Assembly (NCBI GenBank): GCA_021202775.1
Contig: JAJQCJ010000109.1
Span: forward strand, 1 to 64,000
Reading direction: 5' to 3'
Source: Clostridiales bacterium
GTDB lineage: Bacteria > Bacillota > Clostridia > Oscillospirales > Oscillospiraceae
DNA: 64,000 nt
Positions within the stretch are counted from its first letter, which is position 1, and each line of letters opens with the position of its first letter. The notes beneath the pieces were generated by a model. It searched no databases, was not told the origin of the DNA, and saw only the letters and a program-made list of their open reading frames with translations. The position numbers were made by a program, and so were the translations under genes. Positions 33,030 to 43,022 of this stretch are shown piece after piece.

Positions 33030-34247
33030 ATGGCAAAACGTGCAGTAAAAAAGGGCCCCACGCCGGAAGAGGACGCAAAGGAGTTCTTTGCGGCGCTGGA
33101 TCAGATCGAAGAGGAACGGGGCATCCCCAAGTCCTATATGCTGGAGAAGATCGAGCAGGCCCTGATCACCGCTTATAAGCATGACCACGACAAAATCACG
33201 GATAACGTCTCCGTGATCTTCAACGAGGAAAAGGCGGACATCCGCATGGTGGTGCGCCGGGACGTGGTGGAGGAAGTGGACAATCCGGACACCGAGATCT
33301 CTCTGGAGGAAGCCCGCCAGAGTCTGCCCGACGTCCAGCTGGGGGACGTGGTGAAGAAGAAGATCAAAATCAAGAACTTCGGCCGGGTGGCGGCCCAGAC
33401 CGCCCGCCAGGTCATCGTCCAGGGAATCCGGGAGGCGGAGCGGAATATGGTCTTTGACGCCTTCAACGAAAAGACGAAAGAGATGCTCTCCGGCACCGTG
33501 TCCCGCACCGACCCCCGCACCGGGGCACTGTATGTGAGGCTGACGGCGGGGAAGGAAAAGACCGACGCCCTGCTGTCCGCCAGCGAGCAGGTCAAGGGCG
33601 AGTATTACAGCGAGGGGGACCGCATCCGCGTCTATGTGGTGGAGGTGCGCCGCACCACCCGGGGCACCCAGGTGGTGATCTCCCGCACCCATGCGGGGCT
33701 GGTGAAGCGGCTCTTTGAGCTGGAGGTGCCGGAAATCTTTGACGGCGTGGTGGAGATCAAATCCATCGCCCGGGAGGCCGGCAGCCGCACCAAGATGGCC
33801 GTCTGGTCCAACGACCCGGAGGTGGACCCCATCGGCGCCTGCGTGGGCACCCGGGGCGCCCGTGTCAACGCCATTGTGGAGGAGCTTCACGGCGAAAAGG
33901 TGGATATCATCAAATACAGCGAGGATATGAGCACCTACATCGCCGCAGCCCTGGCCCCTGCGTCGGTGCTCAGCGTGACCATGGTGGAGGAGAAGAGCTA
34001 CCGCGTGGTGGTGCCCGACGACCAGCTGAGCCTGGCCATCGGTAAGGAGGGCCAGAACGCCCGCCTGGCTGCCCGGCTCACCGGCTGCAAGATCGACATC
34101 AAGAGCCTCTCCGCCGCCCAGGAGGAGGACGCCCGGGCCGACGCCCTGCCGGAGGAGGAACCGACGGAGGACGAGGCGGAGGCCCTGCTGGCCGATGAGG
34201 CCGAGGCCGCCGCGGAACAGGACGACGACCTGTTCGTTGAGGAATAA
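33030..34247 (+). CDS. nusA: Transcription termination/antitermination factor NusA
   Basis: 405 residues: N-terminal RNA-polymerase-binding domain (about 1-125), S1 domain (about 130-200, [18 protein letters not shown]), KH1 and KH2 (about 205-350, with [18 protein letters not shown] and [18 protein letters not shown]). An acidic C-terminal tail of about 50 residues replaces the repeats found in E. coli. NusA binds RNA polymerase and modulates pausing and terminators, including possibly the leader terminator of its own operon. Confidence 0.95.
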   Translation: MAKRAVKKGPTPEEDAKEFFAALDQIEEERGIPKSYMLEKIEQALITAYKHDHDKITDNVSVIFNEEKADIRMVVRRDVVEEVDNPDTEISLEEARQSLPDVQLGDVVKKKIKIKNFGRVAAQTARQVIVQGIREAERNMVFDAFNEKTKEMLSGTVSRTDPRTGALYVRLTAGKEKTDALLSASEQVKGEYYSEGDRIRVYVVEVRRTTRGTQVVISRTHAGLVKRLFELEVPEIFDGVVEIKSIAREAGSRTKMAVWSNDPEVDPIGACVGTRGARVNAIVEELHGEKVDIIKYSEDMSTYIAAALAPASVLSVTMVEEKSYRVVVPDDQLSLAIGKEGQNARLAARLTGCKIDIKSLSAAQEEDARADALPEEEPTEDEAEALLADEAEAAAEQDDDLFVEE

Positions 34248-34303
34248 CGCGCAGCCCGCTGCGCCCAACGGGAGGAGGGAAGCCTCATGCCAAAAAAATC
34301 CCC

Positions 34304-34561
34304 ATGCGGCAATGTGTCGGCTGCCGGGAGATGAAGCCCAAGCGGGAACTGATCCGGGTGGTGAAAAGCCCGGAGGGGGAGCTGTCCCTGGATTTCCGGG
34401 GCAAGAAGCCCGGACGGGGCGCTTACGTCTGCCCCAACCCCGCCTGCCTGAAAAAGGCGAAAAAGTCCAACGCACTGGGCCGCGCCTTTGAGGTGGCCAT
34501 CCCCGCGGAGGTCTATGACGCGCTGGAAGCGCAGATGGCCCAGAGGGACGGGGATGGATAG
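34304..34561 (+). CDS. ylxR: YlxR (RnpM-type) RNA-binding protein, 5' end shifted at an A7 run
   Basis: 85 residues from ATG 34304: [18 protein letters not shown] and [11 protein letters not shown] are the YlxR signatures. The usual family start, MPKK(I)PMRQC, is present upstream at ATG 34287 with a strong GGAGGAGGG ribosome site. The run of seven A there puts it out of frame; eight would join it perfectly. Starting at 34287 as written gives a 15-codon dead end. So this is an assembly or real indel, polymerase slippage on the A-run, or use of ATG 34304 without a ribosome site. YlxR proteins bind RNase P and modulate RNA processing. Confidence 0.85.
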   Translation: MRQCVGCREMKPKRELIRVVKSPEGELSLDFRGKKPGRGAYVCPNPACLKKAKKSNALGRAFEVAIPAEVYDALEAQMAQRDGDG

Positions 34562-34949
34562 CCGGTTTCTGTCCCTGTTGGGGCTGTGCAAACGGGCGGG
34601 GAAGCTGGCCGCCGGGGAGACGCTGGTGCTGGAGGCCATCGAGGCCCACAAGGCCCGGCTGGTGCTGGTGACGGAGGACTGTTCCCCCCGCTCCCTGCGG
34701 AAGCTGACCAATGCCTGCGGCGACCGGATTCCCCTGATGCAGGTGGCTCTCAGCCGGGCCGCCCTGGGCAGCGCCCTGGGCTGGGAGGCCTGCGCGGCTG
34801 TGGCCGTGGAGGACGGGGGCTTCGCCGCCCGTCTGGCCGCTCTCGTGGCCCAGGCCCAGCCGGAGTACGCGCCCCTGGCGGAGGCGGTAGCCGTCCGGCA
34901 GGAGAAGCTGCTCCGCAGAAAAAAAGAGAAGCCCCGGAAGAAGCGGTAA
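34554..34949 (+). CDS. ylxQ: YlxQ, L7Ae/L30e-family RNA-binding protein
   Basis: 131 residues from ATG 34554, overlapping the ylxR stop by 8 bases; the ORF-track start at 34488 lies in ylxR. It is an L7Ae-like fold: [22 protein letters not shown] and [18 protein letters not shown], then a basic C-terminal tail ([13 protein letters not shown]). Family members bind kink-turn RNA. Position between ylxR and infB is conserved in Firmicutes. Confidence 0.9.
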   Translation: MDSRFLSLLGLCKRAGKLAAGETLVLEAIEAHKARLVLVTEDCSPRSLRKLTNACGDRIPLMQVALSRAALGSALGWEACAAVAVEDGGFAARLAALVAQAQPEYAPLAEAVAVRQEKLLRRKKEKPRKKR

Positions 34950-35075
34950 CGCCGCACTTCCAGGCGTTCCTGAACGTACCACTCCCTTTGGGAGTTCACG
35001 CAATATCGCAGGCGCTGCCGCCGGACCGGGGGCGGCGTCGGGCGGTATGGATTGTAGGAGGTGGCTGATTTTAGT

Positions 35076-37526
35076 ATGGATAACAAGTATAGGGTTCGCG
35101 AGGTAGCGAAGGATTTCACCCTGAACGGGAAGGCAATCGGCAACAACGCGGTGAAGGATATTTTGACCAAATACGCCTCCGCCCCCAGCAGCACCCAGGC
35201 GGTGCTGAGCGAGAGCGAGCTTGCCATCCTTTTTGACTACCTGACGCTGAACAATCAAATTGACGATTTGGCGGAGGTGTTCGCGGAGGCGGCCCCGGCC
35301 AAGCCTGCCCAGGAGGAGCAGGCTCAGAAGAAGCCGAAGAAGCCCGCCCCCGCCAAGGGCGGCAAGCAGGAGGGAACCAGGAGCGCCCCTGCGGAGCAGC
35401 AGCCCAAGGCGGCGAAGGCGCCTGCCAAAGGCGCTGCCAGGCCCCAGCCCCAGACCCCGGCCAAGCAGCCGGAGGCTCCGAAGCCCCAGGAGGGCAAGGA
35501 GGCCAAGGAGAGCAAAGCCCAGCAGACCGCCAGCCGTGTGCCCCAGAAGAAGGTGGTCAACACCCGCAACAACGTGGATGTGAACCTGGGCCGCTACGAT
35601 GCCCACCTGGATGAGCTGGCCCCGGACCATGCGGACCGGATGGTCAGCGGCAAGCAGAAGATCTCCTCCAAGCGCTCCCAGCAGCAGCGCACGGGCAAGC
35701 AGTCCGCCAAGCGCCGCCAGGAGGAGCAGCAGCAGCGCCTGCGCAGGATGCAGCAGGAGGCCGCCCGGAAGGCCCCCGTGAAGGTGCAGATCCCCGATGA
35801 GATCACCGTGGGTGAGCTGGCCCTCCGGATGAAGAAGTCCGCCGCCGAGGTGGTGAAGAAGCTGATCTCCGAGGGGGTCATGGCCTCCGTCAGCGATACG
35901 ATTGATTTCGACACCGCCGCCATCGTGGCCGAAGAACTGGGCTGCAAGGTGGAGCATGAGGTGGTGGTCACCATTGAGGAGCGGCTCATCGACACCACGG
36001 AGGACGCCGAGGCCGATCTGGTGCCCCGGGCCCCGGTCATCGTGGTCATGGGCCACGTAGACCACGGCAAGACCTCCCTGCTGGACTATATCCGTTCCTC
36101 CAGCGTGGCCTCCGGCGAGGCGGGCGGCATCACCCAGGCCATCGGCGCCTATCAGGTGAAGGTGCAGGATAAGATGGTCACCTTCCTGGACACACCGGGC
36201 CATGAGGCGTTCACCGCCATGCGTGCCCGGGGCGCCATGGTGACGGACATCGCCATCCTGGCGGTGGCCGGCAACGACGGCATCATGCCCCAGACCATCG
36301 AGGCCATCAACCACGCCAAGGCGGCGGAGATTCCCATTGTGGTGGCCGTCAACAAGATGGACCTCCCCGGCGCCGACGCGGAAAAGGTGAAGCAGGAGCT
36401 GACCAAGTACGACCTGCTGGCCGAGGACTGGGGCGGCGACACCATTGTGGTGCCCATCTCCGCCAAGACCGGCCAGGGCATTGACGAGCTGCTGGAGAAC
36501 GTGCTGCTGGTGGCCGAGATGCGGGAGCTGAAGGCCAACCCCAACCGGGCCGCCAAGGGCAGCGTCATCGAGGCCCGGCTGGATAAGGGCCGCGGCCCCA
36601 TCGCCACCCTGCTGGTGCAGAACGGCACTTTGAAGGTGGGCGATGTCATCATCGCCGGGACGGCTGTGGGCCGCGTCCGGGCCATGACCGACTACCGTGG
36701 CCGCCGGCTGAAAACCGCAGGCCCCTCCGTGCCGGTGGAGATCACCGGTATGTCCGAGGTGCCCGGTGCTGGCGACGACTTCTACGCCGTGGCCGATGAG
36801 CGCATGGCCCGTGAGCTGGCCGAGCAGCGCAAGCAGGAGCAGAAGGCTGCCGCCGCTGCCCCTGTGGCTAAGAAGGTCAGCCTGGACGATCTGTTCAGCC
36901 AGATCAGCGCCGGCGATGTGAAGGATTTGAACATCATCGTCAAGGCGGACGTCCAGGGCAGTGTGGAAGCGGTGAAGGAGAATCTGGAGAAGATTTCCAA
37001 CGACGAGGTGCGGGTCCGTGTCATCCACGGCGGCGTGGGCGCCATCAACGAGAGCGACGTCATGCTGGCCTCCACCTCCAACGCTATCATCGTGGGCTTC
37101 AACGTCCGCCCGGAGCCGGTGGCCAAGAGCATGGCCGAGCGGAACAAGGTGGATATGCGGATGTACCGGGTCATCTACGAGTGCATCGAGGAGATCGAGG
37201 CCGCCATGAAGGGCCTGCTGGCCCCCAAGTACAGGGAAGTGGAGCTGGGCCGGGTGGAGGTCCGCCAGGTCTACAAGATCACCAACGTTGGTATGGTGGC
37301 CGGCTCCTATGTGCTGGAAGGCAAGGCCACCCGCTCCGCCAAGGTGCGGCTGGTGCGGGACGGCGTCGTGATCTACGAGGGCGAGATCGCCTCCCTCCAG
37401 CGCTTCAAGGACTCCGTCCGGGAGGTGGCCGCCGGGTACGAGTGCGGCATCACCCTGGAGAAGTTCAGCGACGTCAAGGTGGGCGACATCCTGGAGTGTT
37501 ACGAAATGCAGGAGATCGAGCAGTGA
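35076..37526 (+). CDS. infB: Translation initiation factor IF-2
   Basis: 816 residues from ATG 35076. The ORF-track GTG at 35061 overlaps the AGGAGG itself, so the ATG is preferred although the spacing (14) is long. The N-terminal IF2_N domain (about 1-50) is followed by a Lys/Ala/Pro linker to about 200, a second IF2_N domain ([21 protein letters not shown]), the G domain with [21 protein letters not shown] and SAKTG, and then domains II-IV. It brings initiator tRNA to the 30S subunit. Last gene of the operon; a strong terminator follows. Confidence 0.95.
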   Translation: MDNKYRVREVAKDFTLNGKAIGNNAVKDILTKYASAPSSTQAVLSESELAILFDYLTLNNQIDDLAEVFAEAAPAKPAQEEQAQKKPKKPAPAKGGKQEGTRSAPAEQQPKAAKAPAKGAARPQPQTPAKQPEAPKPQEGKEAKESKAQQTASRVPQKKVVNTRNNVDVNLGRYDAHLDELAPDHADRMVSGKQKISSKRSQQQRTGKQSAKRRQEEQQQRLRRMQQEAARKAPVKVQIPDEITVGELALRMKKSAAEVVKKLISEGVMASVSDTIDFDTAAIVAEELGCKVEHEVVVTIEERLIDTTEDAEADLVPRAPVIVVMGHVDHGKTSLLDYIRSSSVASGEAGGITQAIGAYQVKVQDKMVTFLDTPGHEAFTAMRARGAMVTDIAILAVAGNDGIMPQTIEAINHAKAAEIPIVVAVNKMDLPGADAEKVKQELTKYDLLAEDWGGDTIVVPISAKTGQGIDELLENVLLVAEMRELKANPNRAAKGSVIEARLDKGRGPIATLLVQNGTLKVGDVIIAGTAVGRVRAMTDYRGRRLKTAGPSVPVEITGMSEVPGAGDDFYAVADERMARELAEQRKQEQKAAAAAPVAKKVSLDDLFSQISAGDVKDLNIIVKADVQGSVEAVKENLEKISNDEVRVRVIHGGVGAINESDVMLASTSNAIIVGFNVRPEPVAKSMAERNKVDMRMYRVIYECIEEIEAAMKGLLAPKYREVELGRVEVRQVYKITNVGMVAGSYVLEGKATRSAKVRLVRDGVVIYEGEIASLQRFKDSVREVAAGYECGITLEKFSDVKVGDILECYEMQEIEQ

Positions 37527-37552
37527 GCCGGTCTGCCTGCCCGGCAAGGCTT

Positions 37553-37592
37553 GCCTGCATCGGAGCGCATTGCTCCGGTGCAGGCAGTTTTT
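37553..37592 (+). terminator. Terminator of infB operon
   Basis: GCCTGCATCGGAGC pairs with GCTCCGGTGCAGGC (14-bp stem, one wobble), followed by AGTTTTT. Confidence 0.9.
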
Positions 37593-37639
37593 ATCGGCCA
37601 AGGCCCGGTGATTCGTGACGCCGGTTGCCAAACCCCGCG

Positions 37640-37668
37640 TTGTAAACCGCCCAAAAGTGTGCTATACT
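37640..37668 (+). promoter_or_regulatory. Promoter of polA
   Basis: TTGTAA, 17-base spacer, TATACT, about 40 bases before the ATG at 37708. Confidence 0.7.
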
Positions 37669-37707
37669 ACTGCTGTCTACGATTTTTTGATGTTGGGATG
37701 TGAACCT

Positions 37708-40371
37708 ATGAAACTGATGGCAATCGACGGCAACTCCATTGTGAACCGCGCCTTTTACGGCGTGAAACCGCTCTCCACCCGGGACGGGCGGTATACCAAC
37801 GCCATTTACGGATTCCTGACCATTTTGTTGAAGCTCCTGGACGAGGAGCAGCCGGAGGGGCTGTGCGTCACCTTTGACCGGAAGGCCCCCACCTTCCGGC
37901 ACACGGCCTATGAGGGGTACAAGGCCAACCGACACCCCATGCCGGAGGAGCTGGCCCAGCAGATGCCGGTGCTGAAAGAGGTGCTGGCGGCCATGAACAT
38001 CCCCATGTACGAGCTGGACGGCTGGGAGGCAGACGACCTGCTGGGCACCATCTCCCGGCGGAGCGAGGCGGCGGGGTGGGACTGCGTCATCTCCACCGGC
38101 GACAAGGATTCCCTCCAGCTGGTGACAGACCACACCACGGTGAAGCTGGTCACCTCCCGCATGGGCCAGACCACCACCACCAACATGACCCCGGAGGTGT
38201 TTCGGGCGCAGTACGGCTTCGACCCCATCCACATGATCGACCTGAAAGCCCTGATGGGGGATTCCTCGGACAACTACCCTGGCGTGAAGGGCATTGGGGA
38301 AAAGACCGCCATGGGGCTGGTGCAGCAGTACGGCAGCGTGGAGGAGCTTTATGCCCGCTTTGACGAGATTCCCCTGAAACCCGCCCAGCGCAGGCGGCTG
38401 GACGAGGGCCGGGAGGACGCGAAATTGAGCTACGACCTGGCCACCATCCGCACCGACGCCCCCATCGACTTCGCGCCGGAGCAGACGCTGCGCCGCGGCT
38501 ATGACAACGACAGGCTCTACGCCCTGTTTTTGGATTTGGAGTTCTCCAAGCTGATCGCCCGGTTCGGGCTGACCCCGCCGGAGGCGTCTCCGGTGGAGGC
38601 TCAGGAGGAGCCGGAGGTTCACGCGGAAGTGGTGGAGGTGCTGACGGAGGAGCAGTTCCGGGCCATCCTCCCCAAATGGCAGGGGGCGGACTATGTGGTG
38701 GTGCTGCCCAGAGATGGCCTGGATGAAATAACGGTCAGCTGGGAGGAGAGCACAGCCCGGTCCTGTCTCTGCGACATCCGCTGGAGCCGCTATCAGGGGG
38801 ACTACAACGCCCTGCTCCGGGCGCTGTTCTCCAAAGAGGTACCTAAGGCGGCCCACTGCGTCAAGGAGCTGTGCAACCGGCTGCTGGGGCAGGGGCTGCC
38901 GGCGGAGGGCTTCGTCTTTGACACGGCCCTGGGGGCCTACCTGCTGGAGCCCACGGCGGGGAGCTACGACCTGCACCGCCTGGCTATGACCTATTTCAAG
39001 CGGGATATGGAGTCCGGCGCGCAGAAACAGGCTGACGACGGCTTCCAAACGCTGTCCGGCGACCTGAAAGATCAGACCGCATGGTATGAGGACAATGCTC
39101 TCATCGCCGCCCTCTGTCAGGCGGAGGGGGAGAAGCTGGAGGAGTACCGTTTAACGCCCGTCCTGACTGACATTGAGATGCCCCTCTGCCCGGTGCTGGC
39201 GGAGATGGAGCGGGCCGGTGTGCTGGTGGACCGGCAGGCGCTGGTGTCCTTTGGGGAGATGCTGCAAACCGGCATCGCCGCCGCACAGTCCGCCATCTAC
39301 GGCTATGCGGGGGAGGAGTTTAACATCAACTCCCCGCAGCAGCTGGGGCATATTCTGTTTGATAAGCTCCAGCTGCCTGCCTACAAAAAGACCCGGCGGG
39401 GTTACTCCACCTCCGCCGAGGTGCTGGAGAAATTGCAGGGCCATCACCCCATCATCGGGGAGATTCTGGAATACCGCCAGCTGACCAAACTGAAATCCAC
39501 CTATGTGGACGGTCTGACCAAGGTCATCGAACCGGACGGCCGCATCCGCACCTCCTTCCAGAACACCGTCACCGCCACAGGGCGGCTGTCCTCGGTGGAG
39601 CCGAATTTGCAGAACATCCCCGTCCGCACCCCCCTGGGGGCGGAGATGCGGAAGATGTTCATCGCCGCCCCCGGCAACGTGCTGGTGGATGCGGACTACT
39701 CCCAGATCGAGCTGCGGCTGCTGGCCCACATCGCGGACGACAAGGCCATGCAGGAGGGCTTCAACAGCCTTGGGGTGGACATCCACACCGCCACCGCCGC
39801 CCAGGTATTCGGCGTACCGGTGGAGGAGGTCACCCGGGAGATGCGCTCCGCCGCCAAGGCGGTGAATTTCGGCATTGTCTACGGCATCTCCGCCTACTCC
39901 CTGTCTCAGGACCTCCACGTCACCGTGGCGGAGGCCAAGGACTATATGGAGCGATACTTCGCCACTTATTCCGGCGTCCGGGCCTATCAGAAGGCGGTGG
40001 TGGAGCAGGCGAAGGCGGACGGCTACGTCTCCACCCTGGCGGGGCGGCGGCGCTGGCTGCCGGAGCTGAAGAGCAGCAACTATAACCTCCGCTCCTTCGG
40101 GGAGCGGGTGGCGCTGAATATGCCCATCCAGGGTACGGCGGCGGACATCATCAAGCTGGCCATGATCCGGGTGCAGAACCGGCTGAAGGCGGAGGGCCTG
40201 CGGGGCCGGCTGGTGCTGCAGGTCCACGATGAGCTGATTGTGGAGTGCCCGGAGGCGGAGGGAGCGCAGGTGGCCCGGCTGCTGGAGGAAGAAATGGAAC
40301 AGGTCATCACCCTGAAGGTGCCCCTGGTGGCCGAGGCCAAGGTGGGCCACAGCTGGGCGGACGCCCATTGA
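37708..40371 (+). CDS. polA: DNA polymerase I
   Basis: 887 residues from ATG 37708; the ORF-track start at 37615 lies upstream of the promoter. The N-terminal 5' nuclease domain (about 1-290) has MAIDGNSIVNRAFYG, VTFDRKAPTFRH and LMGDSSDNYPGVKGIG. The middle 3'-5' exonuclease domain (about 310-490) lacks the D-x-E motif (VVVLPRDG instead), so it is probably inactive, as in Bacillus and Taq enzymes. The polymerase domain has DADYSQIELRLLAHIA, RSAAKAVNFGIVYGIS and LQVHDELIVE. It works in repair and Okazaki fragment processing. Confidence 0.95.
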   Translation: MKLMAIDGNSIVNRAFYGVKPLSTRDGRYTNAIYGFLTILLKLLDEEQPEGLCVTFDRKAPTFRHTAYEGYKANRHPMPEELAQQMPVLKEVLAAMNIPMYELDGWEADDLLGTISRRSEAAGWDCVISTGDKDSLQLVTDHTTVKLVTSRMGQTTTTNMTPEVFRAQYGFDPIHMIDLKALMGDSSDNYPGVKGIGEKTAMGLVQQYGSVEELYARFDEIPLKPAQRRRLDEGREDAKLSYDLATIRTDAPIDFAPEQTLRRGYDNDRLYALFLDLEFSKLIARFGLTPPEASPVEAQEEPEVHAEVVEVLTEEQFRAILPKWQGADYVVVLPRDGLDEITVSWEESTARSCLCDIRWSRYQGDYNALLRALFSKEVPKAAHCVKELCNRLLGQGLPAEGFVFDTALGAYLLEPTAGSYDLHRLAMTYFKRDMESGAQKQADDGFQTLSGDLKDQTAWYEDNALIAALCQAEGEKLEEYRLTPVLTDIEMPLCPVLAEMERAGVLVDRQALVSFGEMLQTGIAAAQSAIYGYAGEEFNINSPQQLGHILFDKLQLPAYKKTRRGYSTSAEVLEKLQGHHPIIGEILEYRQLTKLKSTYVDGLTKVIEPDGRIRTSFQNTVTATGRLSSVEPNLQNIPVRTPLGAEMRKMFIAAPGNVLVDADYSQIELRLLAHIADDKAMQEGFNSLGVDIHTATAAQVFGVPVEEVTREMRSAAKAVNFGIVYGISAYSLSQDLHVTVAEAKDYMERYFATYSGVRAYQKAVVEQAKADGYVSTLAGRRRWLPELKSSNYNLRSFGERVALNMPIQGTAADIIKLAMIRVQNRLKAEGLRGRLVLQVHDELIVECPEAEGAQVARLLEEEMEQVITLKVPLVAEAKVGHSWADAH

Positions 40372-40405
40372 TGGGCCTGAAAAGGCAGAATTGTGAGGAA
40401 TCGCC

Positions 40406-40918
40406 ATGAATTTTGTACCATATAATGCCAGCATTGCCAAACGGGAGCCGGTGGGCTACCGCCTGCTCCCCATGGACAGGGACACTGCGGAGCAGGTGGC
40501 CCAAATCGAGGCCCAGAATTTCTCCCACCCCTGGACGCTGGAGATGCTGGAGGAGGAGCTGGAGAACCCCCTGTCCTCCTTCATCGTGGCCTACGGCAGC
40601 AACGGCGTGGTGCTGGGCTATGCCGGGCTGACGGTGGTGGCCGGCGAGGGCTATATCAATAACATCGCCGTCCGGCAGGAGTACCGGAAGCAGGGGGTGG
40701 CCTCGGCGCTGCTGGAGGTGTTTTTGAAGTTTGGCCGGGCGCAGAACCTGTCCTTCCTGACGCTGGAGGTGCGTCCGTCCAATATTGCGGCCAAAAACCT
40801 TTATATGAAGCACGGATTTGCCCAGGTGGGCCGCCGGAAGGACTACTATGACGACCCCAAAGAGGACGCTCTGATCATGACGCTGGACTTCCGGACGGAA
40901 GGGGAGGGAACGGTATGA
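40406..40918 (+). CDS. rimI: Ribosomal protein S18 alanine N-acetyltransferase RimI
   Basis: 170 residues with a GNAT fold: INNIAVRQEYRKQGVASALLE is the acetyl-CoA binding loop (R/Q-x-x-G-x-A pattern) and RPSNIAAKNLYMKHGF is the typical C-terminal motif. The last bases overlap tsaD (ATGA). The link to tsaD, common in bacteria, supports RimI over other GNAT enzymes. The first 20 residues exceed many RimI proteins. Confidence 0.9.
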   Translation: MNFVPYNASIAKREPVGYRLLPMDRDTAEQVAQIEAQNFSHPWTLEMLEEELENPLSSFIVAYGSNGVVLGYAGLTVVAGEGYINNIAVRQEYRKQGVASALLEVFLKFGRAQNLSFLTLEVRPSNIAAKNLYMKHGFAQVGRRKDYYDDPKEDALIMTLDFRTEGEGTV

Positions 40919-41946
40919 TACTGCTGGCCGTGGAATCCTCCTGCGACGAGACCGCCGTAGCGGTGGTGGAGGACGGGCGCAAAGTGCGGTCCGACGCCAT
41001 CGCCTCTCAGGTGGATATGCACACGATTTACGGCGGCGTGGTGCCGGAGATCGCCTCCCGCAAGCACCTGGAGGCCATCTATCCGCTGGCGGACCAGGCC
41101 CTCCGGGATGCAGGCGTCACCCGGCGGGATATCGACGCCGTGGCCTGCACCTATGCCCCCGGCCTCATCGGGGCGGTGCTGGTGGGGGTGAACTTCGCCA
41201 AAAGCGCGGCCTACGGCCTGGGGGTGCCCCTGGTGCCGGTACACCACGTCCGGGGCCACATCGCCGCCAACTACATCACCCACCCGGACCTGGAGCCCCC
41301 CTTCCTGTGCCTCTGCGTCTCCGGCGGCAACACCCTGCTGGTGGACGTCCAGGACTACACCAAAATGCGCCTCCTGGGGGCCACCCGGGACGATGCGGCG
41401 GGGGAGTGCTTTGACAAGGTGGCCCGGGTGCTGGGCATTGGCTACCCAGGCGGCGGCCCCATGGATCGGCTGAGCCAGGGGGGCGACCCCAACCGGTACC
41501 GCCTGCCCCGGTCAAAGGTGGGCGGCGCGCCTTTGGATATGTCCTTCTCCGGGCTGAAAACGGCGGCGCTGAACCTGATTCACAACGCCCGGCAGAAGGG
41601 GGAAGAGCTGAACCTGCCCGACTTCGCCGCCAGCTTCGCCGCCGCCGTTGCGGACGAGCTGGTGCCCCGGGCCATGCTGGCCTCAGAGGAGCTGGGCTAT
41701 GGCAAGGTGGCCTGCGCCGGCGGGGTGGCCGCCAACTCCACCATTCGCGCCCGGCTGGAGGAGGCCTGCGCCCGGCGGGGGGACCGGCTGTACCTGCCGA
41801 AGCTGTCCCTCTGCGGGGACAACGGGGCCATGATCGGCTGTCAGGGCTACTATGAGTTTTTGGCGGGCAATCTTGGGGACAGCAGCCTGAACGGCTACGC
41901 CAACCGGGAGATCGGCCTGGACTGCCCTGCTCCCTGGAGAAAATAG
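40915..41946 (+). CDS. tsaD: tRNA N6-threonylcarbamoyladenosine transferase TsaD
   Basis: 343 residues, full length. ASKHA-fold motifs are visible: LAVESSCDETAVAVVEDG at the start, metal-binding HVRGHIAANY, SGGNTLLV, and GGVAANSTIRARLEE near the end. It transfers the threonylcarbamoyl group to A37 of ANN-decoding tRNAs with TsaB and TsaE, which are not in this window. Translationally coupled to rimI. Confidence 0.95.
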   Translation: MILLAVESSCDETAVAVVEDGRKVRSDAIASQVDMHTIYGGVVPEIASRKHLEAIYPLADQALRDAGVTRRDIDAVACTYAPGLIGAVLVGVNFAKSAAYGLGVPLVPVHHVRGHIAANYITHPDLEPPFLCLCVSGGNTLLVDVQDYTKMRLLGATRDDAAGECFDKVARVLGIGYPGGGPMDRLSQGGDPNRYRLPRSKVGGAPLDMSFSGLKTAALNLIHNARQKGEELNLPDFAASFAAAVADELVPRAMLASEELGYGKVACAGGVAANSTIRARLEEACARRGDRLYLPKLSLCGDNGAMIGCQGYYEFLAGNLGDSSLNGYANREIGLDCPAPWRK

Positions 41947-41985
41947 AACAATATCATGCATGAAACAAGCATGATATTGTTCTAT
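41943..41985. terminator. Perfect 17-bp hairpin at tsaD stop
   Basis: ATAGAACAATATCATGC pairs with its exact complement across a 9-base loop; it includes the tsaD stop codon. There is no T-run, so it may be a bidirectional or RNA-stability hairpin. Confidence 0.6.
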
Positions 41986-42029
41986 CTGCAACGCGGCCCG
42001 GAGCGGAACGGAAAATTTTTCCCTAGGCG

Positions 42030-42045
42030 CAACCGTCGGTTGACA
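42030..42045 (+). promoter_or_regulatory. Operator-like palindrome overlapping a TTGACA -35
   Basis: CAACCG-t-CGGTTG at 42030-42042 overlaps TTGACA (42040-42045). A clear -10 at proper spacing is not seen. The motif GGCGCAACCG recurs at about 42069. Probable autoregulatory site of the XRE gene. Confidence 0.45.
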
Positions 42046-42123
42046 AAGTGCAAGGCCGGGATGGTGGCGGCGCAACCGCCCCATCTGCTATCATAACGCC
42101 ATCACTTTAAGGAGGCGTTCATT

Positions 42124-42777
42124 ATGAACCTGGCAGACAGAATTCAGGCGTTACGGAAGGCAAAGGGGATTTCCCAGGAAGAGCTGGCGGAGCAGGCCGG
42201 GGTATCCCGGCAGGCCGTCTCGAAATGGGAGAGCGGCCAGAGCACCCCGGAGCTGGAGAAGCTCATTTTGCTCAGCGACTGCTTCGGCGTCACCACCGAC
42301 TATCTCTTAAAGGGGACGGAGCCCGTCCCCGCCGCACCGGAGCAGCCGGAGCATCGGACAGACGCCCGCATCTTCACCGTCGTCGCCACGGCCTGCAACC
42401 TTGTGGGGCTGGTGATCGCAATCTGCATCTGGGTCGCCTGGCAGACGGTGGCGTCTGTGGCGGTGGGCTTTGTCCTCATGGCCATCGGCTGCGCCGTCTT
42501 TGCCGTGGGGCAGTATGTTGGTGTGCAGAAGCAGGAGGCAAAGGAACTTTTTGCACTGCTGAACGTGTGGTCGCTGACCCTGATGCCGATTTCCTGTGTG
42601 TTCAACATGATAGACGGGGTGCTGGGTGGCTTTTCCTGGCAGCTGATGCCGATTCCGGAGCTGAGCAATTCCCTTCTGAGCTACTGCCTGTGCTGGCTGG
42701 CGTACCTGGCCCTTTGTATTGGGACGGATGTTGTTGTTTTGGACAACCGGAAGGAGCGGCGCTCCTCCGAAAAATAA
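42124..42777 (+). CDS. XRE-type regulator fused to membrane domain
   Basis: 217 residues. The HTH domain (about 1-65) has [25 protein letters not shown] and [14 protein letters not shown], then a linker rich in Pro/Glu. Four membrane helices follow (about 82-105, 108-130, 140-160 and 183-205). Such membrane-tethered XRE regulators sense envelope or drug stress and often control a neighbouring exporter. Here a MATE exporter gene follows on the same strand. Ribosome site AGGAGG. Confidence 0.88.
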   Translation: MNLADRIQALRKAKGISQEELAEQAGVSRQAVSKWESGQSTPELEKLILLSDCFGVTTDYLLKGTEPVPAAPEQPEHRTDARIFTVVATACNLVGLVIAICIWVAWQTVASVAVGFVLMAIGCAVFAVGQYVGVQKQEAKELFALLNVWSLTLMPISCVFNMIDGVLGGFSWQLMPIPELSNSLLSYCLCWLAYLALCIGTDVVVLDNRKERRSSEK

Positions 42778-43022
42778 ATCATTATACTGCTATAATCGGG
42801 CGGTATTTTGAAATTTCTCTGATATTGAGGGCGAAGAACCTCCCTTTTTCGGCTGTGTTCTGCGGCATTTGACCGCTGTGACCGGCCCAACCGGCGGGGG
42901 CAGACGCCGCCGGACTGGACAGCCGGAGAGGGCAGAATGCCTCCGAAAATCAGAACAGCATCATAAATAAAACGGACAGTATCATGAATTTTTAACGTGT
43001 ATTGGGGCGTGATGAGGACACT

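Noticed and set aside
32406-37631. A 1741-residue minus-strand ORF across rimP to infB
   Set aside because: Shadow of high-GC genes: rimP, nusA, ylxR, ylxQ and infB on the plus strand have full domain motifs, and this ORF is His/Gly/Leu-rich low-complexity with no family signature.
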